Below are positions 18,490 to 26,600 of a stretch of DNA of 64,000 nucleotides, in pieces. Source of the DNA: Streptomyces lucensis JCM 4490 (lineage in GTDB: Bacteria > Actinomycetota > Actinomycetes > Streptomycetales > Streptomycetaceae). The notes under the pieces were generated by a model. It saw nothing but the letters and a program-made list of their open reading frames with translations. It did not search any database and was not told the origin of the DNA. The stretch is taken from the NCBI RefSeq assembly GCF_014650035.1, contig NZ_BMUE01000003.1, positions 310,001 to 374,000 of the forward strand, written 5' to 3'. Position 1 is the stretch's first letter; each line of letters starts with the position of its first letter. A program made the position numbers and the translations under genes.

Positions 18490-19690
18490 CGTCGAAGCCC
18501 GCCTCGGAGAGTCCCGCGAGCAGACCCCACGTGGTGAGCGCGCCGCAGACGCTGGTCCAGTAGCCGTACGACTGGTAGTAGGACACGGCCCACATGGTCT
18601 GCTGGTTGAGGGCGAACTCGCGGGTGGGGAGTGCGCCGTTGATCTGCGGGTCGGACATGTTGCGCACCACCACCCAGTCGGGCACGTGATCCGAGCCCGC
18701 GCCGGTCAGGTCGGCGCAGGCCAGGCCGAGCGCCGCGTCGCCCATCTCGACGGCCGCGCCCTCGTGTTCCAGGCCGTTCGTGGACGTGCCGTACTCGAAG
18801 TAGTCGGTGGTCAGGATCGGGTGGAACTCGGGCATGTCCCGCGCGCCCTGTTCGAAGCGGACGGTCGGTTCGTTGCCGGGCGGCTCGAGCAGCGGCCCGG
18901 CGAAGGGGAAGCGGGTGGACGGGGGGCCGAGCGGCGGTTCGGTCAGCCGGTCGGCGAAGCCGCGCATCAGCTTCTGCGCGTCGTCGATCCGGCCGAGCGG
19001 GAGCGTCCAGTCGCACGTGAAGGTCCGGCCGTTGAAGTCCTCGTTGCGGAACTCCTTGCGGCAGCGGAACTTCGCCGCGCGCGTGACCACCACGTCGCCC
19101 AGCGGGAAGTCACCGAAGACGCTGCCCGAGGTGCCGATGGTGGCGATCACTCGCGGCCGGACCTCCTCGATGATCTGCTCGAAGAAGTCCCGGACGGGCA
19201 GGGTGGCGGTGCCTTCGCCGGTCCTCACACCGTCCTGGTTGAGGTGGAGTTCGGACTTCACGCACAGGACGTCCAGGTCGCCGAGCCGGACGGGGACGTA
19301 CGAGCCCAGGCGTGGCGGACGGGCGGCGAGCGAGGGCGCTCCGGTTCTGATCAGCGGGCGGTAGTGCTCCTCGAAGCGGCGGGTGTACCGGTACCAGCGC
19401 AGCCGCCCGAAGCCTCGGCTGAACACGTCGGCGAGGGCGTCCTGTTCGTCGACGGTCCAGGTGATCACTACCACGTCGGCGCGGGGCAGCGCGGCGTCGG
19501 GGGACGGCTCGACGTCGAAGGGCTGGGGGACGGGTGCGAGCCCGTCGGGGAAATCGATCTCGACATTGGCGGCGGCGACGAGGCCTTCCGGCACCGCGGC
19601 CAGGTCGGGTGACAGTTCGAGGTCGGCCGGGGTGATCCCGGCGGACAGAAGGGCGCGGGCGATGTCGACCCGCTCGTCGAGGGTGTCCAT
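18482..19690 (-). CDS. Nucleoside-phosphorylase-superfamily-like protein
   Basis: 402 residues. Strands ADVVVITWTVDEQDALADVF (71-90), RVIATIGTSGSVFGDFPLGDVVVTRAAKF (180-208) and a late acidic region before SDPQINGALP are arranged like PNP/MTA-SAH nucleosidases (the IGTSG corresponds to the family's GTAGG; GDVVV is the usual strand after it). Such enzymes split the N-glycosidic bond of nucleosides; relatives occur as effector domains in defence and signalling proteins. The N-terminal 65 residues and long inserts are unlike housekeeping members. It starts 63 bases after the GMC oxidoreductase and overlaps the UDG-like gene. Substrate unknown. Confidence 0.72.
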   Translation of the reverse strand: MDTLDERVDIARALLSAGITPADLELSPDLAAVPEGLVAAANVEIDFPDGLAPVPQPFDVEPSPDAALPRADVVVITWTVDEQDALADVFSRGFGRLRWYRYTRRFEEHYRPLIRTGAPSLAARPPRLGSYVPVRLGDLDVLCVKSELHLNQDGVRTGEGTATLPVRDFFEQIIEEVRPRVIATIGTSGSVFGDFPLGDVVVTRAAKFRCRKEFRNEDFNGRTFTCDWTLPLGRIDDAQKLMRGFADRLTEPPLGPPSTRFPFAGPLLEPPGNEPTVRFEQGARDMPEFHPILTTDYFEYGTSTNGLEHEGAAVEMGDAALGLACADLTGAGSDHVPDWVVVRNMSDPQINGALPTREFALNQQTMWAVSYYQSYGYWTSVCGALTTWGLLAGLSEAGFDDA

Positions 19691-19753
19691 GGTGCTGCCT
19701 TTCGGATCGTTCCCGGTCAGCCTGGTGCCGGTACCGCGTCGGGGTTGTGTTCC

Positions 19754-21424
19754 TCAGCCGGGGTCCGGGAGTTGCTCGCACACCCGGTAGGCGTTGGCGA
19801 GAAGCGTGAGGGTGGGGTTCGAGGCGCCGGCGGTCGGCATGAACGCGCAGTCCAGGACGTAGAGTCCGGAGACGGTGTGCGACTGGCAGTTCTCGTCGAG
19901 CACCGACGTGCCGGGATCGGTGCCGGCGCGCAGCGTGCCCTGTACGTGTCCGTAGCCGGGGTTCTCCGCGCCGGGGACGTCGTAGCCGCGCAACTCGCCG
20001 CCCGCGTCCCCCATCACCCGCACCACGCGATCGATGGCGTAGCGAGCGGCGGCCAGGTCGTAGGCGTGGTGGCGGTACCAGATCCTGGCGGCGGGCATGC
20101 CCCACGGGTCGGTGACGTCGGGGTCCAGTTCCACCCGGTTGTCGTACAGGGAGAGCGCCTCTCCGGTGAAGGAGAAGTAGGCGCCGCCCTGGTGGCGCAG
20201 TTCCTCGAGGTAGGTGTACAGGTCCTCGCCCCACAGGCCGCTGCGGCCGGGTCCGAGCGCGGCGCCCTTGACGAGCCGGACCGGCGGCACGCACGTGTAC
20301 GGGTCGTACACGGAGAACTTGCCGGCCTTGGTGACCGGGGTGGCCGGGTCGTCGACCACGTAGAGGTCGCGCAGTTGCAGGGAGCCGATCGCGGTGGAGG
20401 GCTGCTGGGCGCCGTCACCGGTCCACACGGGCTGCAGTGGCAGGGTGACTTCGGCGCTTCCGTGGGTGTGGTAGGTCAGGTAGTGGCCGATCAGCCGGCT
20501 GGGGTCGGGCACCTCGGACACGAGGAACAACCGTGCCGACTCGATGGTCTGGACGGACACCAGCACCTGGGAGGCTCCCAGGAAACGTTCGGGCCCGCCG
20601 GGCTCGGTGCGGTACATGACGCCGCGCACCCGGCCGTCCTCGTGCACGAGCCGGGTCACGCAGTGTCCGGTCAGCAGGTCACACCGTCCGGTGGCCAATG
20701 CGCGCTGGAGCACCGTGTTCAGCGCCGAGGCCCTTGAGTTGAGACCGCAGCCGAAGAACTGGTTGTAGCCGCAGAACGAGCAAGCCGGACGGCCGTCGTA
20801 CACCCGGGAGTTGATCGCCCGCGGGCCGAGGTAGGGGCGCATCCCGGCTCGGCCGAACGCCTCGGTGAGGAACGGCACGGCCGCGTGCGGGCGCAGCGGC
20901 GGCATCACGTAGTCGTAGCCGGCCCGGATCGGTTCCTGAGCCGGGGACTGCCGGGCCCGCCCGGAGACGCCCCATTCGTACTCGGCGCGCTCGAACCACG
21001 GCTCGAACTGGCGGTAGGTCCACGGCCAGTTCACCATGTCCGCGTCGGGCGGCACGTCGTGCAGGTGGTCGAGGACCCGGAAGTCCTCCTCGGTGTAGCG
21101 GGGCACGTTGGCGTCCCACACGTTCGTCGCGCCGCCGGCCATGTTGACGTTCCACCAGCGCTCGACCGGGGTGGGCCGGTCCTGGCCGGGGCCGGACATG
21201 TAGATGTTGGGGTCGGTGTCGCGGTGCGGGATGAGCGTCTTGTGCGTGTGGAAGTGGAGTTCGTCGTAGGGAAGGAAGTCGTCGGCGACCGGGAGCGGGC
21301 CCTTCTCCAGTACGGCGACGCGGCGTCCGCGTGCGGTGAGCACGCGGGCCGCGGTGCCGCCGCCCGCGCCGGCCCCCACGACGATGGCGTCATATGTGCC
21401 GGGTGCGGTGGTCGTGGCGGTCAT
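19754..21424 (-). CDS. GMC family FAD-dependent oxidoreductase
   Basis: 556 residues. FAD-binding Rossmann motif GAGAGGG at 18-24 with the strand ending in LEKG; C-terminal GMC signature with GHVQGTLRAGTDPGTSVLDE, then LYVLDCAFMPTAGASNPTLT. A Cys-containing insert (ACSFCGYNQFFGCGLNSRAS) is like that of membrane gluconate/sorbitol dehydrogenase large subunits rather than soluble oxidases. These enzymes oxidise alcohols, usually sugars or polyols, passing electrons to a partner. The gene overlaps the small-subunit gene (ATGA), which fits a two-subunit dehydrogenase. No signal peptide; no cytochrome subunit is encoded nearby, so the electron acceptor is unclear. Confidence 0.9.
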   Translation of the reverse strand: MTATTTAPGTYDAIVVGAGAGGGTAARVLTARGRRVAVLEKGPLPVADDFLPYDELHFHTHKTLIPHRDTDPNIYMSGPGQDRPTPVERWWNVNMAGGATNVWDANVPRYTEEDFRVLDHLHDVPPDADMVNWPWTYRQFEPWFERAEYEWGVSGRARQSPAQEPIRAGYDYVMPPLRPHAAVPFLTEAFGRAGMRPYLGPRAINSRVYDGRPACSFCGYNQFFGCGLNSRASALNTVLQRALATGRCDLLTGHCVTRLVHEDGRVRGVMYRTEPGGPERFLGASQVLVSVQTIESARLFLVSEVPDPSRLIGHYLTYHTHGSAEVTLPLQPVWTGDGAQQPSTAIGSLQLRDLYVVDDPATPVTKAGKFSVYDPYTCVPPVRLVKGAALGPGRSGLWGEDLYTYLEELRHQGGAYFSFTGEALSLYDNRVELDPDVTDPWGMPAARIWYRHHAYDLAAARYAIDRVVRVMGDAGGELRGYDVPGAENPGYGHVQGTLRAGTDPGTSVLDENCQSHTVSGLYVLDCAFMPTAGASNPTLTLLANAYRVCEQLPDPG

Positions 21425-21945
21425 GAGTCCTCCCCGGGCCCGTCGGCGGTCGCGCCGGCAGGGCGGGTGAAGGGTTCGGCCGGCGTGAGGTGGCCGAACC
21501 AGCGCCAGATCACCGCCTCGCGGTTGCCGCCCCAGCGTGGATCGCCGAAGCAGCCCTCGATGCAGTGGGCCCGCAGGAGGGCGAACGCGGCCGGCTGGGC
21601 GAGGGCGGCCGCGGGCCAGTCGGGCAGGGTGCCCGCCGCCAGGTCGCGCAGCAGCGCGGTGGCCTCGGCGCGGTCGAGGTCGGCGACGCCGCGCCCGCCG
21701 TGCGCCCGCTGCGCGGCGGTGTCGAGAGCGGCGAGCAGCACCGGGTAGGCCAGACGCCACGCCGGTATCTCGGGGTGCGTCTCCGGGCCCATGGCCAGGA
21801 GCCGGTCGACGTATTCGGCGGCGTCGGCGTCGGCCGCGCCGGGCCGTCGGGGTCCGCCGGGCAGGACCGCGTCGAAGAGCACCTCCACGGCGCGCCGCTG
21901 GTCCTTGTCGAAGCAGCCGGTCGCAGACGGTCGCAGGAGCCACAT
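21421..21945 (-). CDS. Gluconate 2-dehydrogenase subunit 3 family protein
   Basis: 174 residues. Matches the small (gamma) subunit family of FAD-dependent gluconate/sugar dehydrogenases: AVEVLFDAVLPGG near the N terminus and the C-terminal signature HCIEGCFGDPRWGGNREAV followed by WRWFGH. In this family the subunit supports assembly or export of the FAD subunit. Here there is no Tat or Sec signal, so the complex is probably cytoplasmic. It begins two bases before the end of the upstream HAD-hemerythrin gene region (3-base gap) and overlaps the GMC gene start. Confidence 0.85.
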   Translation of the reverse strand: MWLLRPSATGCFDKDQRRAVEVLFDAVLPGGPRRPGAADADAAEYVDRLLAMGPETHPEIPAWRLAYPVLLAALDTAAQRAHGGRGVADLDRAEATALLRDLAAGTLPDWPAAALAQPAAFALLRAHCIEGCFGDPRWGGNREAVIWRWFGHLTPAEPFTRPAGATADGPGEDS

Positions 21946-21947
21946 GG

Positions 21948-23078
21948 TCAGGCCTTTCCGGTGATCCGGGTCGTCCCGTCCGCGCTGTCCGGGTCGTCCG
22001 GGACGCGTGCGCTGTCGAGGGCCTCCTCCATCGCGCCGACGATCGCCGCGTAGGGTCCGGTGTCCGGCGGGCCGATGTGGCGGACGAGGGAGAGCACGGT
22101 CGCGTCGTCCGCGTCGGTGAGGTGGCGGCCCAGTTCGGGATACAACTCGTCCTTCTCACGTACCGCGTGCGACCGGAAGAGCAGTACGGAGCCCTCCGTG
22201 CAGCGGCGGAAGTCGGAGATCGCGTGACACGCGTCGCGCGGGTCGCCGTGCTGGATCCGTCGCCAGGCGACGCGGATCGCCTCCCAGTAGGCGCGGACCT
22301 GGTCGTGCTGGTCGAACATCCAGCGGGCACGGCCGGGTGGCATGCCGCGGGCGACGGCCAGTGGCACGATCGTCTCCTCGGCCTTCAGGTGCGCCTGGTC
22401 GGCGAAGTGGGTGAGCGCGTACACGAACATGCCCATCGCGGTGCGCACCCCCGGCGGGATGTCCTGTGCCTCGTGCACCGTGTCGAGCGCCCGCACGATG
22501 CGCCTGCCGCACGCGAGGAGGCGTGCGCCGAGCAGGTGTACCTGTTCCAGGAACTCCTCGAAGGCACGGCCGCTGTCGCGGGCCGACTCCCCCTGCCGGC
22601 TGATCACCGCGGGCTGGAACTCCTTGCCGGGTGGCGACGGCTTGAGGACGCCTCGCATGCCGGCCGCCTGAGCTGCGAGGACCTCGATGAGGTTCTCCCC
22701 GACGAACAGGCACCGCTCGATCGGTACGCGCATCTGGTCGGCCGCGAAGTGGTAGATGGCCGGATCGGGCTTGTCCAGCTTGGCCTCGTGGTTGATCACG
22801 ATGCCTTGAGGGTCCAGGAGGTCGGCGAGGTGGACGACGCTGCCGTCGGACTCGGTGACGACGGCTTCGGCGATCATCCGGCGCCCCTGCTCGGCGCTGA
22901 CCTCCGCGGGCAGGTTGGTGATCACGCCGACACGCAGCCCCACCAGATCCCGCATGGCATCGAGCAGCTTCTCGGTGCTGGGCCGGTACAGCGCGAGATG
23001 GCCGGGCCGGTCGACCTCGCCGAGGGTGTCGCGCAGGTCGAAGAAGACCACGTCGCAGTCGACGGTGGTGGCGGGCAT
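21948..23078 (-). CDS. HAD-like / hemerythrin-HHE fusion protein
   Basis: 376 residues. N-terminal HAD-like domain (1-165): nucleophile Asp14 in FFDLRDTLG, motif II VITN, motif III AKLDKPDPAIY, motif IV CLFVGENLIEVLAAQAAGM. The usual second Asp of motif I is Arg, as in dehalogenase-like members, and motif IV has GEN in place of GD, so phosphatase activity is uncertain. Residues about 190-350 look like a hemerythrin HHE helical bundle (ALTHFADQAHLKAEETIVPLA; FDQHDQVRAYWEAI; FRSHAVREKDELYPEL) able to hold a di-iron centre for oxygen or redox sensing. ATG 23078 with AAGGGG upstream. I know of no characterised HAD-HHE fusion. Confidence 0.75.
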   Translation of the reverse strand: MPATTVDCDVVFFDLRDTLGEVDRPGHLALYRPSTEKLLDAMRDLVGLRVGVITNLPAEVSAEQGRRMIAEAVVTESDGSVVHLADLLDPQGIVINHEAKLDKPDPAIYHFAADQMRVPIERCLFVGENLIEVLAAQAAGMRGVLKPSPPGKEFQPAVISRQGESARDSGRAFEEFLEQVHLLGARLLACGRRIVRALDTVHEAQDIPPGVRTAMGMFVYALTHFADQAHLKAEETIVPLAVARGMPPGRARWMFDQHDQVRAYWEAIRVAWRRIQHGDPRDACHAISDFRRCTEGSVLLFRSHAVREKDELYPELGRHLTDADDATVLSLVRHIGPPDTGPYAAIVGAMEEALDSARVPDDPDSADGTTRITGKA

Positions 23079-23233
23079 GGGACGGCCCCTTCCATGGATG
23101 CGTACGAGCGAGAGGGACGTGACGTCGTGGAGCGCGCCGGGCCGTGTGCCGGCGCGAGTGGGGTGTCCCCGGACTTCCCGGGCGTCCGCCCTCCCGGCGC
23201 GCACTCCCGGTGCGCCGGCTGTGCGCCGCGCGC

Positions 23234-24184
23234 TCAGACGTCCTCGTACACGGCGAAGCGGGCGGGTTCGGTCACGCCTGCATGCTTCAGGTGCTCGACG
23301 GCGGTTTCCATGCCCTTGAGACGCGACTGCAGCGCGTCGGCCTCGGCGTTGCCCGGCCGGGCCCGCAGCGCGAGCAGGGCCACGGGATGATGGTGGTCGT
23401 GCCCGCCCGCGGGGCCGCTCCAGGGCGGGTCGAAACTCCACGGAACCGGCCCTGTGAGCTGGTTGGCGGCCATCCAGTCGTCGATCCGGGCGTCCACCCA
23501 GCCGTGGAGCTTCCAGAAGATCGGGTTCACGTGGGCGGAGTAGGTGTCGGCGAGCCAGTTGTAAGCGGCGTCGTCCCATTGGTGGTCGACGCTGAACGCG
23601 TCCCCGCCCGTCCGGTACGAGGGCATCTCGGCCGACCAGCGCAGGTGCATCCGGTTGTGTATGCCGAACTCGATCCTCGCGCCGAGGCGCCGGAGGGACG
23701 TCTGACGCAGTTTCGCCGGGTCGGTGAACTCCGCCTCCCACTGGCGGATCCGGTCGAACGACTCCTGGCTCTTGGCGTTCCGGATGACGGCGGAGGTGTC
23801 GTCGTCACCCGGGATGTCGAAGGGGGGCGGGACCGGGTACTCGGTGTCCTGCGGGGCCGGAATCGTCGGCCAGCCCTCCACGCGAGGATGCAGCGGGTCG
23901 CCCGACTCGGCGAGGATCTCGTCGACCGTGGCGATCATCTGCCGGTGCATGAACAGGAAGTCCTCGCCCGAGCCGTTCTCGAGTTCGACGGAGGGCGTCC
24001 CGGTGACAGGGTCCGGCGCGGTCAGGGAAGGACGCGGCGGCTCCCAGCCGTGGTGGCGGAACACCTCCTGCTGCTCCGGTGTCGCACGCGACCAGGAGTC
24101 ACGTGCGGTGTGCCAGAGCATGTGATGAAGGCGCATGGCGCGATCGGCCATGGCGTCGATCACGGGCTTGGGGAATCCGTTCAT
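23234..24184 (-). CDS. Tyrosinase-like (type 3 copper) protein
   Basis: 316 residues, first gene of the seven-gene operon. The C-terminal half follows the CuB pattern of tyrosinases: HNRMH at 176-180, then NPIFWKLHGWVDARIDDW with His227, giving three His ligands. Possible CuA ligands are among His20, His21, His25, His44, His45 and His80 (MHRQM). Tyrosinases oxidise phenols with O2; this sequence is far from the secreted MelC2 type, has no signal peptide and no caddie protein nearby. ATG 24184 starts just before the first conserved helix. A His-rich GGHDHHHP tail segment lies at 261-268. Substrate unknown; a pure structural relative is possible. Confidence 0.68.
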   Translation of the reverse strand: MNGFPKPVIDAMADRAMRLHHMLWHTARDSWSRATPEQQEVFRHHGWEPPRPSLTAPDPVTGTPSVELENGSGEDFLFMHRQMIATVDEILAESGDPLHPRVEGWPTIPAPQDTEYPVPPPFDIPGDDDTSAVIRNAKSQESFDRIRQWEAEFTDPAKLRQTSLRRLGARIEFGIHNRMHLRWSAEMPSYRTGGDAFSVDHQWDDAAYNWLADTYSAHVNPIFWKLHGWVDARIDDWMAANQLTGPVPWSFDPPWSGPAGGHDHHHPVALLALRARPGNAEADALQSRLKGMETAVEHLKHAGVTEPARFAVYEDV

Positions 24185-25164
24185 TTCACTCAGGCCTTCT
24201 GGAGTCAGGAGGATTCGCGGGACGCACTCGTCCGCTGGTGTGCCCAACTCGACAGGCCGTGGATGACCCACCGCCCGGGGGGCGGGTGCGTCAATGACAT
24301 GGAGTCTGGTGAAGGTGCGCTTCTGCTCCTGGTTCCACTGTGACGCAGACCGTCTGCTGACGCATCCGGTGCCAGGCGGCAGCGGCCGCGGCGCCACACC
24401 ACGGGTTCGGGCCGCCGCAGCAGTGCTTGACGAGTTAACGTCTTGAGCGGTGTGCGCGAACAGGACGAGCCAAGGCCCCGCAGGCGCCGCCCTCTTCGCC
24501 GCGTACCGTGGCAGGCGGTCGCGCAGCCGTCTGCGCCCTGCGGATGTGCCACGGCTTCGCGCCGGAAGGCCTGGCCTGCCTACAGGGACCGGCGAACGCC
24601 ATTGCGTCGCGCCATGCTTTCCAGGCCGCCGCGACGACCGCGGGGTCGGACACCGCGCCGTCGAAGTCCCCGTCAGGATCCTCCCGCCGTGGCATCCCAC
24701 GGACGGACCTGTCGATTCCGGCCCCGCGCGAGTGCCGCGTAGGCCAGGAACCCTGCGCGGGAGGTTCAAGGATGGCAACGCACTCCACATGATGAGTCAT
24801 CGGAAAGACATCGCTTGCAGGTCAGGTGGCTGTTCGGTGCCGGAGGCAGTCAGGGGCTCGCGGCCGGACCGTGTCGCGCAGGCTGAGCGCGAGGGCCGGG
24901 GTGAGGGAGCCACCTCCGGCATCCCACGGCCAACCGGGCAGGCCGAGAACCTGCTGGGACAAACAGCACCGGGGCCCGTCGCAGCACCCTTCCTGTGCGA
25001 TGACCTCCGAGCCCCCTGAACCGCCCGTCCGTAAGTCGGCATGGTGGCCGCACGCACAGCCAGCCGCCGAACTATGGTGTGCCGCCACATGTGCCACTGA
25101 CCTGCGTCTTCCTACGGTGTGCCGACACGTACCCGTCCCCACCGCACACGAGGAAGTGGCGCAC
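24185..25164. other. Long divergent intergenic region
   Basis: 980 bases between the seven-gene operon and the divergent MHS transporter. Apart from the doubtful frame at 24435-24800 no gene is convincing. It must hold both promoters. A direct repeat GGTGTGCCG occurs at 25076-25084 and 25120-25128 shortly before the transporter; no clear terminator or RNA is seen. Confidence 0.45.
24435..24800 (-). pseudogene. Possible remnant ORF
   Basis: A 121-codon frame of which the middle (PDGDFDGAVSDPAVVAAAWK, then AWRDAMAFAGPCRQARPSGA) has coding-like composition and third-position GC, while both ends look random. No ribosome site and no recognised domain. It may be a decayed gene fragment or chance. 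Confidence 0.25.
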
Positions 25165-26544
25165 ATGGCCTCCGCAGCAGCATCCGCTCCCCCACCTCCC
25201 GCCAGCCTCCCCCGTATCGTCGCCGCCAGCCTCATCGGCACCACCATCGAGTGGTACGACTTCTTCCTCTACGGCTCCGCGGCCGCGCTCGTGTTCAACA
25301 AGCTGTTCTTCCCGGACTCCGACCCGCTCGTCGGTACGCTGCTGTCGTTCCTGACCTACGCCGTGGGCTTCGCGGCCCGCCCGTTGGGGGCGCTGGTGTT
25401 CGGGCACTACGGTGACCGGCTGGGGCGGAAGAAGCTGCTGATACTGAGCCTGGTGCTGATGGGCGGGGCCACCTTCGCCATCGGGCTGCTGCCCACGCAC
25501 TCCACCGTCGGCTCGGCCGCGCCCGTCCTGCTCACCACCTTGCGGCTGATCCAGGGGTTCGCGCTGGGCGGCGAGTGGGGCGGCGCCGTCCTGCTGGTGT
25601 CCGAGCACGGGGACGCGCGGCGGCGCGGCTTCTGGGCCTCGTGGCCGCAGACCGGGGCGCCGGCCGGGCAGTTGCTCGCGACGGGTGTGCTCTCGCTGCT
25701 CACCACCGTGCTGTCGGACGACGCCTTCGGCACGTGGGGCTGGCGGATCCCGTTCCTGCTCTCGGGCGTGCTCGTCGTGGTGGGTCTGTGGATCCGGCTG
25801 TCCGTCGACGAATCGCCCGTGTTCCGGCAGGCGCTGGAGCGGGCGGAGTCCCGGCGGACCGAGGAGCCGGAGAAGCTGCCCCTCGTCTCCGTGCTGCGCC
25901 ACCACTGGCGGGACGTGCTGGTGGCGATGGGCGCCCGGATGGCGGAGAACATCAGCTACTACGTCATCACCGCCTTCATCCTCGTCTACGCCACCACCTC
26001 GGCCGGGGTCTCCAAGCAGACCGCGCTCAACGCCGTCCTCATCGCCTCCGCCGTGCACTTCGCCGTCATCCCGGCGTGGGGCGCGCTGTCCGACCGGGTC
26101 GGGCGCCGGCCGGTGTACCTGCTGGGCGCGGCCGGTGTCGGCCTGTGGATGTTCCCGTTCTTCTCGCTCGTGGACACCGGGTCGTTCGGGTACCTGGTGC
26201 TGGCCGTGACGGTCGGGCTGGTGCTGCACGGCGCCATGTACGCGCCGCAGGCGGCCTTCTTCGCCGAGATGTTCGCCACCCGGATGCGGTACTCGGGCGC
26301 TTCCATCGGTGCCCAGTTCGCCTCCGTCGCGGCCGGTGCGCCCGCCCCGCTCATCGCGACCGCCCTGCTCTCCGACTACGACAGCTCCACCCCGATCGCC
26401 CTGTACGTCATCGCCGCCGCCGTGCTGACCCTGATCGCGGTCGGTGTCGCCCGGGAGACGCGCCACCGTGACCTCGCCCGGGTCGAGGGCGGCCAGGACG
26501 AGCGCGCGGACACCGCCCCTGCCGCCGAGGCGCGGACGGTCTGA
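25165..26544 (+). CDS. MHS-type MFS transporter (metabolite:H+ symporter)
   Basis: 459 residues, 12 membrane segments. The opening TTIEWYDFFLYGSAAAL and the loops GHYGDRLGRKKLLILSLVLMG and RLIQGFALGGEWGGAVLL identify the metabolite:H+ symporter family (ShiA, ProP, KgtP relatives), which import organic acids, betaines or shikimate. ATG 25165 with GAGGAA nine bases upstream. It converges with the PucR-type regulator and lies near a 3-hydroxybutyrate dehydrogenase, so uptake of a short hydroxy or keto acid is a reasonable guess. Confidence 0.9.
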   Translation: MASAAASAPPPPASLPRIVAASLIGTTIEWYDFFLYGSAAALVFNKLFFPDSDPLVGTLLSFLTYAVGFAARPLGALVFGHYGDRLGRKKLLILSLVLMGGATFAIGLLPTHSTVGSAAPVLLTTLRLIQGFALGGEWGGAVLLVSEHGDARRRGFWASWPQTGAPAGQLLATGVLSLLTTVLSDDAFGTWGWRIPFLLSGVLVVVGLWIRLSVDESPVFRQALERAESRRTEEPEKLPLVSVLRHHWRDVLVAMGARMAENISYYVITAFILVYATTSAGVSKQTALNAVLIASAVHFAVIPAWGALSDRVGRRPVYLLGAAGVGLWMFPFFSLVDTGSFGYLVLAVTVGLVLHGAMYAPQAAFFAEMFATRMRYSGASIGAQFASVAAGAPAPLIATALLSDYDSSTPIALYVIAAAVLTLIAVGVARETRHRDLARVEGGQDERADTAPAAEARTV

Positions 26545-26573
26545 CCGCCCCCCGCGGTGCCCGCCGGGCCCGG

Positions 26574-26600
26574 CCCCCGTACGCCCTGTGCGTACGGGGG
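26574..26600. terminator. Bidirectional terminator hairpin
   Basis: Perfect 11-bp stem CCCCCGTACGC / GCGTACGGGGG with a CCTGT loop, placed exactly between the convergent transporter and regulator genes and abutting the regulator stop codon. Confidence 0.78.

Noticed and set aside
15430..24184. A described phage defence system
   Set aside because: Nucleoside-phosphorylase-like and UDG-like proteins invite the idea, but no sensor, helicase, nuclease or toxin module is present, and the redox genes do not fit a known system.
24185..25164. Insertion sequence or transposase remnant in the long intergenic gap
   Set aside because: No DDE or HUH motif, terminal inverted repeat or target duplication could be seen.
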